This document shows, piece after piece, positions 16,953 through 27,474 of a stretch of DNA of 57,446 nt (positions are counted from its first letter, which is position 1; every line of letters begins with the position of its first letter). This DNA comes from an uncultured Pelagibacteraceae bacterium (lineage in GTDB: Bacteria; Pseudomonadota; Alphaproteobacteria; Pelagibacterales; Pelagibacteraceae). The notes below the pieces were generated by a model that saw nothing but the letters and a program-made list of their open reading frames with translations, had not been told where the DNA came from and searched no databases. Location of the stretch: the NCBI GenBank assembly GCA_902615425.1, contig CACMPD010000007.1, forward strand, positions 1 to 57,446, given 5' to 3'. Made by a program: the position numbers and the translations under genes.

Positions 16953-17837
16953 ATGTTGTATTGTTTAATTTACAATCAAAACTCTTCCTCTGGAAGAAAA
17001 TCAAAATTCATAAATAGGGTTTTATCTAAGTTAAAAGAAAATAATTCAGTAGAATACTTTGAGACCAAAACAATAAATCAAGCTAAGAAAATTTTTAAAA
17101 ACTTTAATCAAAAAAATTATGATCGATTAATAGTTGCTGGTGGAGATGGATCTGTTTCTTTTGCAATTAATGAATTAATAAAGAATGATTTTAATTTTAA
17201 AGACGATTTTGCTATAGGCTATATACCTGCTGGGACTGCAAATTTACTGCAAGCTGAATTATCAATGAATAAAAAGATTGATGATATAGTCAATGTATTG
17301 ATTTCTAATAATTATAAATCCTCTAATCTTGTAAAAATTAACGAGAATTATTTCTTTTTAATGGCTGGTATAGGGTGGGATGCAAAAATTGTTCATTCAA
17401 TTAATTCAAAAATTAAAAAAATTCTTGGAAAAGTGATATTTGGTATCAAGGGTTTTCAATATTTCTTATTTATGAATAATAAAAAATTAAATGTTACTTT
17501 TGATGGACAATTTTATCAAGCAGACTGGATATTATCCTCAAATACCAAATATTACGCTGGACATCATAAAATAAATAAAACAAATATTTTTGAAAATAAA
17601 ATAGTCACATATATATTTAAGGATTTAACTAGGATCAATTTATTATATTCTATATTTTTAATAATTCTTAATGGTGATTTAAGTAAAAATAAAAATGTTA
17701 TTACTACTTATTCACAAAACATTACTATTGATGGAAATGATTTGATACCTGTTCAAATTGATGGAGATAATTTTGGTTCATATAAAAAAATTCATTTAAA
17801 TCTATCAAATAAAAAAGTGAATTTTCTTGTAAAATAA
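16953..17837 (+). CDS. Diacylglycerol kinase family lipid kinase
   Basis: A 294-residue DAGK-catalytic-domain protein. The nucleotide-binding GGDGS motif is at residues 63-67 and the IPAGTANLLQ motif at 91-100; a second conserved stretch, MAGIGWDAKIVH, follows. The family phosphorylates diacylglycerol or related lipids with ATP to give phosphatidate. Divergent from plcP and sharing its intergenic region, it could return diacylglycerol from the PlcP step to phospholipid synthesis, or phosphorylate another lipid. Its stop codon directly abuts the stop of convergent manC with no gap. Confidence 0.85.
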   Translation: MLYCLIYNQNSSSGRKSKFINRVLSKLKENNSVEYFETKTINQAKKIFKNFNQKNYDRLIVAGGDGSVSFAINELIKNDFNFKDDFAIGYIPAGTANLLQAELSMNKKIDDIVNVLISNNYKSSNLVKINENYFFLMAGIGWDAKIVHSINSKIKKILGKVIFGIKGFQYFLFMNNKKLNVTFDGQFYQADWILSSNTKYYAGHHKINKTNIFENKIVTYIFKDLTRINLLYSIFLIILNGDLSKNKNVITTYSQNITIDGNDLIPVQIDGDNFGSYKKIHLNLSNKKVNFLVK

Positions 17838-19028
17838 TTATTTTACTCTGCCATAAATATCTTGATATCTCACTATATCTGTTTCTTTTAAAATCGAGCC
17901 TACTTGAGCTTCAATTATTTTAACTGGTTTTTTATAGGGATTTTCTATTCTATGGATTGCACCTAGTGGAATAAAAATAGTTTCATCAGGTTTCATGGTA
18001 AAATATTTCTTATTTAAAGTAATTTTAGGTTTACCATGGGTAACAACCCAGTGCTCAGCTCTATGATGATGTTTTTGAAGACTTAAAATACCTTTTGGTT
18101 TTACATATAATTCTTTAATCAAGAACTCTTTACCATTAAATAAATTAACATAACTACCCCAAGGTCTATGAAATACATTCTTCTTTTTAAAATAATGTCT
18201 TTTATTTCGTCCATACATCTTACAGATTTCTTTCCAAGACCCTAAATCAGACCAAGGAATATCTAATTTAATAGCATTTATATCTTTGGTTTTTTCTAAT
18301 ATCGCATAATCAAAAGACTTTGCTGTTGCTTTGGTAAATGCTTGTTTGTTTAAATAGTACACATTACTTTTATATTTTGCTTTTGTTACAGCTTTGTAAC
18401 AATTTCTATAAATATTTGGTTGGTATTTCTTAAAATTATTAATGATTGAGTCTTTTCTCAAATAAAACATTCCAGAATTCCAATAACCTTTTTTACTAAT
18501 TATTTGTTTAGCTTTAGCCTCTTTGGGTTTTTCTACAAATTTAGATACTTTGTTATTTCTGGTTAAAAAATAACCAAATTCACTTGAGGGCATTTTGGGT
18601 TTAATCCCAAAGATAAAAATATTGTTTTGAGTAAGTTTCTTTTGATTTTTTTTGATAGCTTTATTGAATAAACCAACTTTTTCTATCAAATGATCAGCAG
18701 CCAAAAACATTAATGGTTGTTCGTTTGGAATGTCTTTAATTAAAGCCGTACTTAATATAGCGGGTGCAGTATTTCTTTTTGCTGGCTCCAAAACTATCTT
18801 GAATTTTCTTATTTTGTGTTTTTTTAAATGTTGTTTTACTTGTCTTAAATATTTTGCATTAGTGCTTATAATTGGTGCATCATATATAGATGCTTTAACT
18901 CTTTCTAAAGTTTTACCCAATAAAGTCCAATTACCAAAATCAATAAATTGTTTTGCTTGATGTTTTTTAGCTTTTGGCCAAAGTCTAGTTCCAGCGCCAC
19001 CACATAAAATAACTGGGCGAATTTTCAT
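17838..19028 (-). CDS. manC: Mannose-1-phosphate guanylyltransferase with cupin domain
   Basis: A 396-residue bifunctional-type enzyme. The N-terminal nucleotidyltransferase begins RPVILCGGAGTRLWP, with the lysine-bearing FVEKP motif near residue 165. The C-terminal type II mannose-6-phosphate isomerase cupin (about 285-396) has HRPWGSY, LSLQKHHHRAEHW and PLGAIHRIEN. It makes GDP-mannose for surface polysaccharide, possibly also isomerising mannose-6-phosphate. It is shorter than the E. coli form (about 478 aa) through a compact linker. The ATG touches the ilvD stop by one base. Confidence 0.92.
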   Translation of the reverse strand: MKIRPVILCGGAGTRLWPKAKKHQAKQFIDFGNWTLLGKTLERVKASIYDAPIISTNAKYLRQVKQHLKKHKIRKFKIVLEPAKRNTAPAILSTALIKDIPNEQPLMFLAADHLIEKVGLFNKAIKKNQKKLTQNNIFIFGIKPKMPSSEFGYFLTRNNKVSKFVEKPKEAKAKQIISKKGYWNSGMFYLRKDSIINNFKKYQPNIYRNCYKAVTKAKYKSNVYYLNKQAFTKATAKSFDYAILEKTKDINAIKLDIPWSDLGSWKEICKMYGRNKRHYFKKKNVFHRPWGSYVNLFNGKEFLIKELYVKPKGILSLQKHHHRAEHWVVTHGKPKITLNKKYFTMKPDETIFIPLGAIHRIENPYKKPVKIIEAQVGSILKETDIVRYQDIYGRVK

Positions 19029-20746
19029 TAAATTTTTGAATATTCCTTAACTTCTTTTTTCTTACCAGGGTGAGTTGGGGCTCCTAAACTTGCTGGCCCG
19101 ACTGTTTGTGCATATTTCCAAAGAGTTCCTGAGCCAAAATCAGATTTTTTAGCCTTCCACTTTCTTTTTCTTGATGCCAATTGTGCTCTTGTTAAACGAA
19201 CATTAATTGTTCCTTTTTTAGCATCAATATCAATTAAATCACCATTACGTAAAAGAGCTATAGGTCCTCCCAAAGCTGCCTCTGGACCTACGTGACCAAC
19301 ACAAAATCCTCTTGTTGCGCCAGAAAATCTTCCATCAGTAATTAAAGCAACTTTCTCACCTTTACCTTGACCATAAATTGCACCAGTTGTTGAAAGCATT
19401 TCTCTCATACCTGGTCCACCAACTGGGCCTTCGTATCTAATAATTATCACATCACCATCTTTATATTTTCTGCTTTGAACAGCTTTCATTGCACTTTCTT
19501 CATTATCAAAACATCTTGCTCTTCCAGTAAATTGTAATTTTTTTAGACCCGCAATTTTTACAATCGCACCTTCTGGAGCTAAATTTCCTTTTAATCCTAC
19601 AACACCACCATCTGGTGATAAAGGTCTGTTATAAGCTCTTAAAACTTTTTGTTTTGGATTAAATTTAATACCTTTTAAATTTTCTTTCATAGTTTTACCT
19701 GTAACGGTCATACAATCTCCATGAATATATCCACCATCGTAAAGAGTTTTTAAAAGCATCGGCACACCACCTGCTAACCACATATCTTTAGCAACATATT
19801 TTCCACCTGGTTTTAAATCAGCAAGATAAGGTGTTCTTTTAAATATTTTTGCAACATCCATTAAATCAAATTTAATTCCTGCTTCATTTGCAATTGCTGG
19901 TAAATGTAATGCTGCATTAGTTGAACCCCCTGTTGCAGCAACTATTGTTGCAGCGTTCTCTAATGCTTTTCTTGTAACGATATCTCTTGGTTTAATTTTT
20001 TTTGCTAATAATTCCATAACCATTCGGCCACTTGCTTTTGCATACTTATCTCTTTCTTCATATGGAGCTGGTGTTCCTGCTGAATAAGGTAACGCTAAAC
20101 CGATTGCTTCTGAAACACATGCCATTGTATTTGCAGTAAACTGACCACCACACGCTCCCGCTGTAGGACACGCTACTAATTCTAATTTTCTTAATTCTTT
20201 AGCAGACATTTGACCTGATGAATGTTTTCCAACCGCTTCAAAAACATCAACTACAGTTACATCTTTACCTTTATATTTTCCCGGAAGGATTGAGCCACCA
20301 TAAATAAATACACTTGGTACATTTAATCTAACCATGGACATCATTAATCCTGGTAAAGATTTATCACAACCTGCGATACCTACTAATGCATCATAACAAT
20401 GACCTCTTACAGTTAATTCAGCACTATCAGCTATGACTTCTCTTGAAATTAAAGACGATTTCATTCCTTCATGACCCATGGCAATACCATCAGTAACAGT
20501 AATTGTGCAAAATTCTCTTGGTGTCCCTCCTGATGCTCTAACCCCCTTTTTCACTGATTGCGCTTGTCGCATAAGGGCAATATTGCAAGGAGCAGCTTCA
20601 TTCCAAGTTGATACAACTCCTATAAATGGTTTTGATACATCTTTTTCAGTCTCACCCATTGCATAATAAAAAGATCTATGAGGTGCTCTATCTGGACCTA
20701 AGGATGTATGTCTACTAGGTAATTTTTTTTTATTAAATTTCTGCAT
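19028..20746 (-). CDS. ilvD: Dihydroxy-acid dehydratase
   Basis: A 572-residue IlvD/Edd-family enzyme of valine, leucine and isoleucine synthesis. Iron-sulfur and active-site segments are intact: [33 protein letters not shown] and [21 protein letters not shown]. The long N-terminal [22 protein letters not shown] fits the IlvD branch, not Edd. The start ATG overlaps the valS stop by one base, so a valS-ilvD-manC transcription unit is likely. Confidence 0.96.
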   Translation of the reverse strand: MQKFNKKKLPSRHTSLGPDRAPHRSFYYAMGETEKDVSKPFIGVVSTWNEAAPCNIALMRQAQSVKKGVRASGGTPREFCTITVTDGIAMGHEGMKSSLISREVIADSAELTVRGHCYDALVGIAGCDKSLPGLMMSMVRLNVPSVFIYGGSILPGKYKGKDVTVVDVFEAVGKHSSGQMSAKELRKLELVACPTAGACGGQFTANTMACVSEAIGLALPYSAGTPAPYEERDKYAKASGRMVMELLAKKIKPRDIVTRKALENAATIVAATGGSTNAALHLPAIANEAGIKFDLMDVAKIFKRTPYLADLKPGGKYVAKDMWLAGGVPMLLKTLYDGGYIHGDCMTVTGKTMKENLKGIKFNPKQKVLRAYNRPLSPDGGVVGLKGNLAPEGAIVKIAGLKKLQFTGRARCFDNEESAMKAVQSRKYKDGDVIIIRYEGPVGGPGMREMLSTTGAIYGQGKGEKVALITDGRFSGATRGFCVGHVGPEAALGGPIALLRNGDLIDIDAKKGTINVRLTRAQLASRKRKWKAKKSDFGSGTLWKYAQTVGPASLGAPTHPGKKKEVKEYSKI

Positions 20747-23373
20747 TATAAACTCTCAATAGTTAAAGATATTTTTTTGATATTATCTTTAAGACTACTA
20801 TAGTTAGTTTTTTCTTGTTCAACAATATTTTTTGGTGCTCTATCTGTAAAGCCTTTATTAGATAATCGTTGAGAAATCTTATCTAGTTCGTCTTGATATT
20901 TGTTCTGACGTTTTTGTAAGTTTTCTTTAATCAAATTAAGATCAACATTTTCATCAAAATAAATCTTAAAAATATCACCAGAAATGACAAGTGTTGCAGA
21001 GGGTTTATCCTGTTCTTTATCAAAAAAATTATTGATACGACCCAGTTTTTTCAAAATAACATCATTATTATTAACTAATAGTTTGTTTTTTTTGGCAATT
21101 TTATTAATCGCAACATCAACAAATGAACCAGGGCTGACATTTAATTCATTTTTAAATGATCTTAATTCAGAGATAATTTTGATAATTTTTTCAACTTCTT
21201 TAAGAGATTGGTCTTTTTTAATTTTTCCAGTAGGCCAATTTTTATACATAAGGAAATTTTTATTAGACTCATCAAATTTGTTCTTTAACCATATTTCCTC
21301 AGTTACAAATGGTATGAAAGGATGAAGCATAACCAATATTTGCTTAAAAACATAAGCAGAAACTTCTTTTACCTCTTTTTTTACCTTTTTATCCTCAGAG
21401 TAAAGAATTGTTTTAGACAGCTCAATATACCAGTCACAATATGAGTGCCATGCAAATTGATAAGCAATTTTTGCTGCTTCATCAAATCGATAATCTTCAA
21501 TATTTTTTTGAATTTTATTTTTAGTTTCTATTAACTCAGAATAAATCCATTTATTGATATTTAATGAGATTTTTGGAACTTTATTGGTTTTTTTAAAATC
21601 ACATTTATTGGTGATTAAAAAATTGTTAGCATTCCATAATTTATTTAAAAAGTTTCTATATCCTTTAACTCTATCTTCTGAAAGTTTAACATCAGTTCCT
21701 GGGGATGCCATAGAAAGCAAAGTAAAACGTAATGCATCAGCGCTGTATTTTTCAATGAGATCTAATGGATCAATAACATTCCCTTTTGACTTAGACATTT
21801 TTTGTCCTTTTTCATCTCTAACTAACGCGTGGACATAAATATCTTTGAATGGTTCTTTGTTCAAAAATTCCATACCAAACATAATCATTCTAGCTACCCA
21901 GAAAAAAATAATATCAAAACCTGTTACCAAAACTGTTGTTGGATAAAATTTCTTTACGTAATCTTTTTTATCAGGCCAACCTAAAGTTGCGAATGGCCAT
22001 AATCCTGAAGAAAACCATGTATCTAAAACATCAGGATCTCTAGTAAGTTTTACATCTTTTTTATAATATTTTTTTGCTTGTTTAATTGCATCATTTTCAT
22101 GGATCGCAACAAAGATTTTTTGATCAGGTCCATACCAAGCTGGTATTTGATGTCCCCACCATAATTGTCGTGAAATACACCATGGCTCAATATTATTCAT
22201 CCACTGGAAATAAGTTTTAGACCAGTTAGATGGAAAGAAATTTGTTTTTTTTGTCTTCACAATTTTTTTAGCTTTGATCGCTAATTTCTTTGCGTCAACA
22301 AACCATTGTTCTGTTAAAAAAGGTTCAATTACTGAATTCGATCTATCACCATATGGAACTTTATTTTTGATATTTTCTTCTTTTACAAAAAAGTCTTTTT
22401 CTTTTAATTCATTTAATATTTTTTTACGGGCATCAAACCTATCTAAGCCAATATAATCTTTTGGAGCATTATCATTTATTTTTCCTTCTTCCGTAAAAAC
22501 ATTAATTATTTCTAATTTATTTCTTTGACCAACATCATAGTCATTAAAATCATGTGCTGGCGTGATCTTAAGTGCTCCAGTTCCTTGCTCTGGATCAGCA
22601 TAATTATCTTTAATAATTTTTATTTTTCTACCTACGATTGGTATTGTGACAGTTTTGCCAACATAGTTTTTATATCTTTTATCCTTAGGATTTACCGCAA
22701 TCGCAGTATCCCCTAGCATTGTCTCAGGCCTCGTTGTGGCAATAGTGATAAATTCTGAAGAATTGTCTATTGGGTATCTAATATAGTAGATCTTAGAATT
22801 CATCTCTCTTTGATCTACTTCTAAATCTGAAATTGCGGTTTTTAAAACAGTGTCCCAATTCACAAGTTTTTCAGCTTTATAAATCAATTTCTTTTTATGT
22901 AATTCTACAAAAACCTTAATGACTGATTTTGATAAATTTTCATCCATAGTGAATGCATTTCTTGACCAGTCACATGAACATCCTAATTTCTTTAGTTGAT
23001 TAATGATTATGTCCCCATATTCATTTTTCCATTCCCATACTTTTTCTATAAATTTTTCTCTACCAAGGTCAATTTTACTTAAATTTTCTTTTTCTAATTT
23101 TCTCTCTACAAGTGCTTGAGTGGCTATACCTGCATGATCAGTTCCAGGTTGCCATAATGTTTCGTAATTATTCATACGATAATAACGAACTAATAAATCT
23201 TGAATTGAATTATTTAAAGCATGACCCATATGTAAACTTCCAGTTACATTAGGTGGTGGAATTACAATTGAAAATTTTTTTGAATTTTTTTGTGGTTTAA
23301 ATAATTTGTTTTTTTCCCAATAACCATAAATTTTATCTTCAACTTTTGAATGTATATATTTATCGCTTATCAT
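20746..23373 (-). CDS. valS: Valyl-tRNA synthetase
   Basis: An 875-residue class I synthetase. The HIGH motif appears as HMGH in [16 protein letters not shown], and KMSKS is present in [15 protein letters not shown]. The editing domain has [13 protein letters not shown], and the C-terminal coiled coil (about 810-875) is typical of ValRS. It charges tRNA-Val. Length is close to the alphaproteobacterial norm. A 121-base gap separates it from the divergent tRNA-Cys. Confidence 0.97.
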   Translation of the reverse strand: MISDKYIHSKVEDKIYGYWEKNKLFKPQKNSKKFSIVIPPPNVTGSLHMGHALNNSIQDLLVRYYRMNNYETLWQPGTDHAGIATQALVERKLEKENLSKIDLGREKFIEKVWEWKNEYGDIIINQLKKLGCSCDWSRNAFTMDENLSKSVIKVFVELHKKKLIYKAEKLVNWDTVLKTAISDLEVDQREMNSKIYYIRYPIDNSSEFITIATTRPETMLGDTAIAVNPKDKRYKNYVGKTVTIPIVGRKIKIIKDNYADPEQGTGALKITPAHDFNDYDVGQRNKLEIINVFTEEGKINDNAPKDYIGLDRFDARKKILNELKEKDFFVKEENIKNKVPYGDRSNSVIEPFLTEQWFVDAKKLAIKAKKIVKTKKTNFFPSNWSKTYFQWMNNIEPWCISRQLWWGHQIPAWYGPDQKIFVAIHENDAIKQAKKYYKKDVKLTRDPDVLDTWFSSGLWPFATLGWPDKKDYVKKFYPTTVLVTGFDIIFFWVARMIMFGMEFLNKEPFKDIYVHALVRDEKGQKMSKSKGNVIDPLDLIEKYSADALRFTLLSMASPGTDVKLSEDRVKGYRNFLNKLWNANNFLITNKCDFKKTNKVPKISLNINKWIYSELIETKNKIQKNIEDYRFDEAAKIAYQFAWHSYCDWYIELSKTILYSEDKKVKKEVKEVSAYVFKQILVMLHPFIPFVTEEIWLKNKFDESNKNFLMYKNWPTGKIKKDQSLKEVEKIIKIISELRSFKNELNVSPGSFVDVAINKIAKKNKLLVNNNDVILKKLGRINNFFDKEQDKPSATLVISGDIFKIYFDENVDLNLIKENLQKRQNKYQDELDKISQRLSNKGFTDRAPKNIVEQEKTNYSSLKDNIKKISLTIESL

Positions 23374-23494
23374 GGGTGTTATTAGTTTATAATTTAATAA
23401 TCTAAATTAACAATAATCAAATTGGAACGTTATTTAATAGACTAATTGCAAATATTTTATATAAAACTCAGTGTAGCTATCTTCTAAAACATAT

Positions 23495-23568
23495 GGCAAC
23501 GTGGCGGAATGGTTACGCAGAGGATTGCAAATCCTTGTATCCCGGTTCGATTCCGGGCGTTGCCTCCA
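23495..23568 (+). tRNA. tRNA-Cys (GCA)
   Basis: A 74-nt cloverleaf: acceptor GGCAACG pairs with CGTTGCC, the anticodon loop TTGCAAA carries GCA, and the T-arm has GGTTCGATTCC. The discriminator is U and CCA is encoded. About 50 bases upstream of tRNA-Asn, probably one transcript. Confidence 0.96.
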
Positions 23569-23618
23569 AAAAAAATCTTGTTTTAGTGAAAAAAAAAAGT
23601 AAGTTGAGATTTTAATAT

Positions 23619-23694
23619 TCCTCGGTAGCTCAGTTGGTAGAGCAGTTGACTGTTAATCAATTGGTCGCAGGTTCGAGTCCTGCCCGAGGAGCCA
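23619..23694 (+). tRNA. tRNA-Asn (GTT)
   Basis: A 76-nt cloverleaf: acceptor TCCTCGG pairs with CCGAGGA, the anticodon stem-loop GACTGTTAATC carries GTT, and the T-arm is GCAGGTTCGAGTCCTGC. The discriminator is G and CCA is encoded. Its 3' end lies 4 bases from the stop of the convergent XRE gene. Confidence 0.96.
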
Positions 23695-23698
23695 AAAA

Positions 23699-24070
23699 TT
23701 ATACAACCTTTGAAATATTGTTGCTTCCTGCCTGTAATGATTTATTAAACTTTAATTTTTGATCAGCATTTAGTTCAGAATATAATTTCACTAAAAAGTT
23801 ATAATTTACATTCATATGACCTTCTTGTGATTTCTCTAAATTTATAAGATATTCTGAAAAATCCTCAAAAAAATAATTAATTGGTACTTTAAGATAGTTC
23901 GATAATTGTAATAACCTTATTGAACTTACCCCATTAGTGCCTTTTTCATATTTTTGAATTTGTTGAAATGTGACGTTGATTGCTTTTGCTACTTTAGTTT
24001 GAGTTAAACCTAGTGCTAGTCTTCTAAGCTTAAGCTTATTGCCTAAATGCTTATTAAAATTATCTTCCAT
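23699..24070 (-). CDS. XRE-family helix-turn-helix regulator
   Basis: A 123-residue protein with an N-terminal HTH_3 domain (about 9-62): LGNKLKLRRLALGLTQTKVAKAINVTFQQIQKYEKGTNGV, where the recognition-helix region VTFQQIQKYEKG is characteristic of an alphaproteobacterial XRE group. The C-terminal 60 residues are probably a dimerisation or ligand part with no recognised fold. Targets are unknown; location downstream of the aap operon suggests, but does not show, a link to amino-acid uptake. A palindromic candidate operator lies at 24093-24115 upstream of its ATG. Confidence 0.82.
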   Translation of the reverse strand: MEDNFNKHLGNKLKLRRLALGLTQTKVAKAINVTFQQIQKYEKGTNGVSSIRLLQLSNYLKVPINYFFEDFSEYLINLEKSQEGHMNVNYNFLVKLYSELNADQKLKFNKSLQAGSNNISKVV

Positions 24071-24092
24071 TAAGACCCCTCTTAATTTTTTA

Positions 24093-24115
24093 AAAAACTA
24101 ATTGAACTAGTTTTT
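24093..24115. promoter_or_regulatory. Palindrome upstream of the XRE gene, candidate operator
   Basis: AAAAACTA (24093-24100) pairs with TAGTTTTT (24108-24115) across a seven-base spacer, 22 bases upstream of the XRE start. It may be an autoregulatory operator or a weak AT-rich terminator of the aap operon. Confidence 0.3.
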
Positions 24116-24231
24116 AATACCTACTGCAACAATAAATTTTTATTTTTTTGCCTAAAAACCCGTATTAGGAGAAATATGTCAAGCATTACTTCAGCTATAA
24201 TTTGAGAAAAATTTCTTGTAATTAGCTTGAA

Positions 24232-24966
24232 CTATAGTATCTGGCTTAGGAAAAGTTTGGTTCTATCACTCTTTGGGTTAGCAAAAAATTCTTTGGTATC
24301 AGCTTTTTCTACTATCATCCCTTCATCCATAAATATCATTTGATCTGCAACTTCTTTTGCAAAACCCATTTCATGAGTAACCACAATCATAGTCATTCCT
24401 TGTTTTGCTAAATTAACCATAACATCTAAAACTTCTTTAATCATTTCGGGATCTAAAGCAGATGTAGGTTCGTCAAAAAGCATTATTTTTGGCTCCATAC
24501 ATAAAGCTCTTGCAATAGCAGCTCTTTGTTGTTGTCCCCCAGATAATTGTCCTGGATATTTTTGTGCTTGATCAAGAATTTGCACTCTTTCTAGATGTTT
24601 TAATGCTAATTCTTCTGCCTCTTTTTTGGGCATTTTTTTAACCCAAATAGGAGCTAGTGTGCAGTTATCCAAAATAGATAAATGAGGAAATAAGTTAAAC
24701 TGTTGAAACACCATTCCAACTTCAGCTCTAATTTGTTCAATATTTTTTGTATCCTCTGTTAATTCAGTTCCATCAACAACAATATTACCCTCTTGATGCT
24801 CTTCTAATCTATTAATACATCTAATTAATGTAGATTTTCCTGATCCAGATGGACCACATACTACGATTTTTTCTTTTGGTTTAACTTCTAAATTTATTCC
24901 TTTTAAAACTTGGAAATCACCAAACCATTTGTTCATATCAGTAATTTGGATAATATTATCAGGCAT
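24232..24966 (-). CDS. aapP: General L-amino acid ABC transporter ATP-binding protein
   Basis: A 244-residue ABC ATPase of the polar amino-acid uptake family. Walker A is GPSGSGKST near residue 38, the signature LSGGQQQR near 142 and Walker [14 protein letters not shown]. As the last gene of the aapJQMP order, 6 bases after aapM, it is assigned to AapP; a glutamine or glutamate-only transporter is the alternative reading of the family. Confidence 0.93.
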   Translation of the reverse strand: MPDNIIQITDMNKWFGDFQVLKGINLEVKPKEKIVVCGPSGSGKSTLIRCINRLEEHQEGNIVVDGTELTEDTKNIEQIRAEVGMVFQQFNLFPHLSILDNCTLAPIWVKKMPKKEAEELALKHLERVQILDQAQKYPGQLSGGQQQRAAIARALCMEPKIMLFDEPTSALDPEMIKEVLDVMVNLAKQGMTMIVVTHEMGFAKEVADQMIFMDEGMIVEKADTKEFFANPKSDRTKLFLSQIL

Positions 24967-24972
24967 ATTTTT

Positions 24973-26235
24973 TTATCTATCAGTTTTGAATTTTATTTCT
25001 AGTTTTTGACTATATTTACTCATACTATAACAAATAATCCAGAATATAATACCTGCAAATACATAACCTTCCATTGCAAATCCTAGCCATTTAGGATTAG
25101 TTTTTGCCATGTTAAGCATTCCAACTATTTCTAGTAATCCGACTACAAAAATTAAAGGTGTATCTTTTACCAATGCTAAAAATGTATTTGCGATTCCTGG
25201 AATTACTAATTTTAATGCTTGGGGCAAAATTACAAATGTATACATTTTCCAATAACCCATACCTAAAGACTTTGCTGCATCATATTGTCCTCTTGGTAAA
25301 GCCTGTAATCCACCTCGTATAACTTCTGCAACGTAAGCAGCTTCAAATAAAGATATTGCGATTATAACCATAACTAATTTATCAACAAACATTCCTTCTG
25401 GTAAAAAAAGCGGAAACATTACTGCGGACATAAATAACACTGTAATCAAAGGAACTCCTCTCCAAAACTCAATAAAAGTAACAGAAAAATACTTAATTAC
25501 TGGTAGTGAGGATCTTCTTCCTAGAGCTAAAAGCATTCCAATCGGGAAACAAAAAATTAAACAAAAGAATGAAACTATAAATGTTAAAGATAGGCCTCCC
25601 CATGCACCAGTTTCAACCCATAATAAATTAAATGATCCTCCAGATATTAAAAAATATATTACCAAAAAGGCTATAATTGGATAGATTATAACGTAATATA
25701 ATGTAATAAATTTTTTTAATTTTCCTTTAACAAATATTCCTATCAAACCTAAGCCAACTACCAGAAAAAAAGATAGATTAATTCTCCAATGTTCCTCATT
25801 AGGATACATTCCATATACAAATCTCTTCAACCAAACTTTAATATATGTCCAACATGCTCCTTCACCTGTGCATGCTTCTCTTGAGTCGCCTGAAAAATTA
25901 GCCTCCAATATAAACCAATTTATTACTGGTGGTATTGTCACTAGGATTAAAATCAAGATGCATAAAGTTAAAAATCCATTAAAGTTATTATTATTTGTAT
26001 TTAAATTTATAAAATTAATAAATCTGAGTTTTGATTGTTCTGATCTAATCAAATAAAAGCCTAATATTCCAAGAATAAAGGAAAATAGAAAACCTACTTT
26101 TGTAGGAAAAAATTTTAAAATCTCTATATTGAAGAAGGAGTTAAAAAATACGTTCGATAAACAAAATAGAATAAGAATTATCCCAATATAAGTTTTGGTA
26201 TTATTTGTTTCAATATATTTTTCTTTATTAAGCAT
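24973..26235 (-). CDS. aapM: General L-amino acid ABC transporter permease AapM
   Basis: A 420-residue HisMQ-type permease, long because of an N-terminal portion with several extra spans and a cysteine-containing loop (EACTGEGACW, about residues 122-131). The conserved C-terminal BPD domain carries EVIRGGLQALPRGQYDAAKSLGMGY, the EAA coupling loop. Such long forms are the AapM/BztC type. Its start overlaps the aapQ stop by one base. Confidence 0.92.
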   Translation of the reverse strand: MLNKEKYIETNNTKTYIGIILILFCLSNVFFNSFFNIEILKFFPTKVGFLFSFILGILGFYLIRSEQSKLRFINFINLNTNNNNFNGFLTLCILILILVTIPPVINWFILEANFSGDSREACTGEGACWTYIKVWLKRFVYGMYPNEEHWRINLSFFLVVGLGLIGIFVKGKLKKFITLYYVIIYPIIAFLVIYFLISGGSFNLLWVETGAWGGLSLTFIVSFFCLIFCFPIGMLLALGRRSSLPVIKYFSVTFIEFWRGVPLITVLFMSAVMFPLFLPEGMFVDKLVMVIIAISLFEAAYVAEVIRGGLQALPRGQYDAAKSLGMGYWKMYTFVILPQALKLVIPGIANTFLALVKDTPLIFVVGLLEIVGMLNMAKTNPKWLGFAMEGYVFAGIIFWIICYSMSKYSQKLEIKFKTDR

Positions 26236-27371
26236 TATTTTTCCGTAATAGCAACTTTCTTGTTATAATAATTCATAAAAGCAGAAATCGCTAAACTAAT
26301 TGATAAGTATGTAGCCATTGTTATTGATACAATTTCAATAGCTCTACCAGTTTGCATCAAAGCTGTTCCAGCAAAGACTAAAACAACATCAGGATAAGCA
26401 ATAGCTGCCGCTAAAGATGAATTTTTTGTAAGGTTTAAATATTGATTGGTTGTTGGAGGGATAATTATTCTCAATGCTTGAGGTAAAACAACAAGATTTA
26501 AAATTTGTTTTTGATTTAATCCAGTAGATGCCGCGGCTTCTTTTTGTCCTTTACTAATTCCCTCTATACCGGCCCTAACATTTTCAGCTATAAATGTGCC
26601 TGTGTATAAAGATAATGCTAAAAATAATGCTATAAATTCAGGTGGTATTGCTAACCCTCCAATGAATGTTCCAGAAGTTGCTGACAACTCTTTATAAACT
26701 GGATACTCAATTTCAAAACTTGAACCTCCAAATAAAAATGCGGATGATGGTACCAATAATAAAATTACAATTGATATAATCAAAATTGGAAATTGTTTAC
26801 CATGCTTTTCTTGAATTTTTTTTAAATAATTTTTTAATAAGAAAATTAATATAATTGAAAAAACTATTAAATATAAAAAAATACTTAGATTTTCCCAAAC
26901 TAAAGAAGGTGTGTAGAGAGATTTTATGGTTATATAAAAATTATGAAAACCTTCAGTTTCATGTGGTAATGGTAATATTCTTAGAGCTGCATAATACCAA
27001 AAAAATAATTGTAAAAGTAATGGAAGATTTCTGAAAAATTCAACATAAAAAGCTGCAAATTCTTTTATTAATAAATTTTTTGATAATCTTGCTATACCAA
27101 AAATAAGACCCAATATTGTTGCAAAAATAATTCCTGAAAAAGCTACTAAAAGTGTATTCAATAATCCAACAAGGTAAGCTCTTGCATAAGAGGACTCTCT
27201 ACTATATTCAATTAAACTAAATTGGATATCAAATGAAGCTGCTCTTTTTAAGAAACTATATCCAAATTCCATTCCTCTATTCGACATGTTAACATTTGCG
27301 TTATATGTAAAAAATCCAAAAATAAGGAATATTAATAACAATGTTATTGCTTGTGGGATAATTTTTTTCAT
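26235..27371 (-). CDS. aapQ: General L-amino acid ABC transporter permease AapQ
   Basis: A 378-residue HisMQ-type permease of the AapQ/BztB kind. A long insert between the first pair of spans and the C-terminal core (about residues 140-230) is typical. The EAA loop ENVRAGIEGISKGQKEAAASTGLNQ is clear. It forms the amino-acid channel with AapM. It is separated from aapJ by 103 bases that contain a strong intrinsic terminator, so part of its transcription must read through or start inside that gap. Confidence 0.92.
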   Translation of the reverse strand: MKKIIPQAITLLLIFLIFGFFTYNANVNMSNRGMEFGYSFLKRAASFDIQFSLIEYSRESSYARAYLVGLLNTLLVAFSGIIFATILGLIFGIARLSKNLLIKEFAAFYVEFFRNLPLLLQLFFWYYAALRILPLPHETEGFHNFYITIKSLYTPSLVWENLSIFLYLIVFSIILIFLLKNYLKKIQEKHGKQFPILIISIVILLLVPSSAFLFGGSSFEIEYPVYKELSATSGTFIGGLAIPPEFIALFLALSLYTGTFIAENVRAGIEGISKGQKEAAASTGLNQKQILNLVVLPQALRIIIPPTTNQYLNLTKNSSLAAAIAYPDVVLVFAGTALMQTGRAIEIVSITMATYLSISLAISAFMNYYNKKVAITEK

Positions 27372-27415
27372 TTTAGAAACCTATATTTACCAATAATTAA
27401 AAAACATTAAATAAA

Positions 27416-27447
27416 AAAAAAGGGCTAAATAAATTTAGCCCTTTTTT
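27416..27447 (-). terminator. Intrinsic terminator/attenuator between aapJ and aapQ
   Basis: A perfect 15-base inverted repeat, aaaaaagggctaaat (27416-27430) with its complement at 27433-27447. On the minus strand the GGGCTAAA stem is followed by nine T residues (27421-27413). It lies 28 bases beyond the aapJ stop and should limit transcription into aapQMP. Confidence 0.88.
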
Positions 27448-27474
27448 GTATAATTTAAATAATTCTTTATAGAA

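Noticed and set aside
24177..24182. TTGACA on the minus strand as a -35 element for the XRE gene
   Set aside because: No acceptable -10 hexamer lies 16-18 bases downstream.
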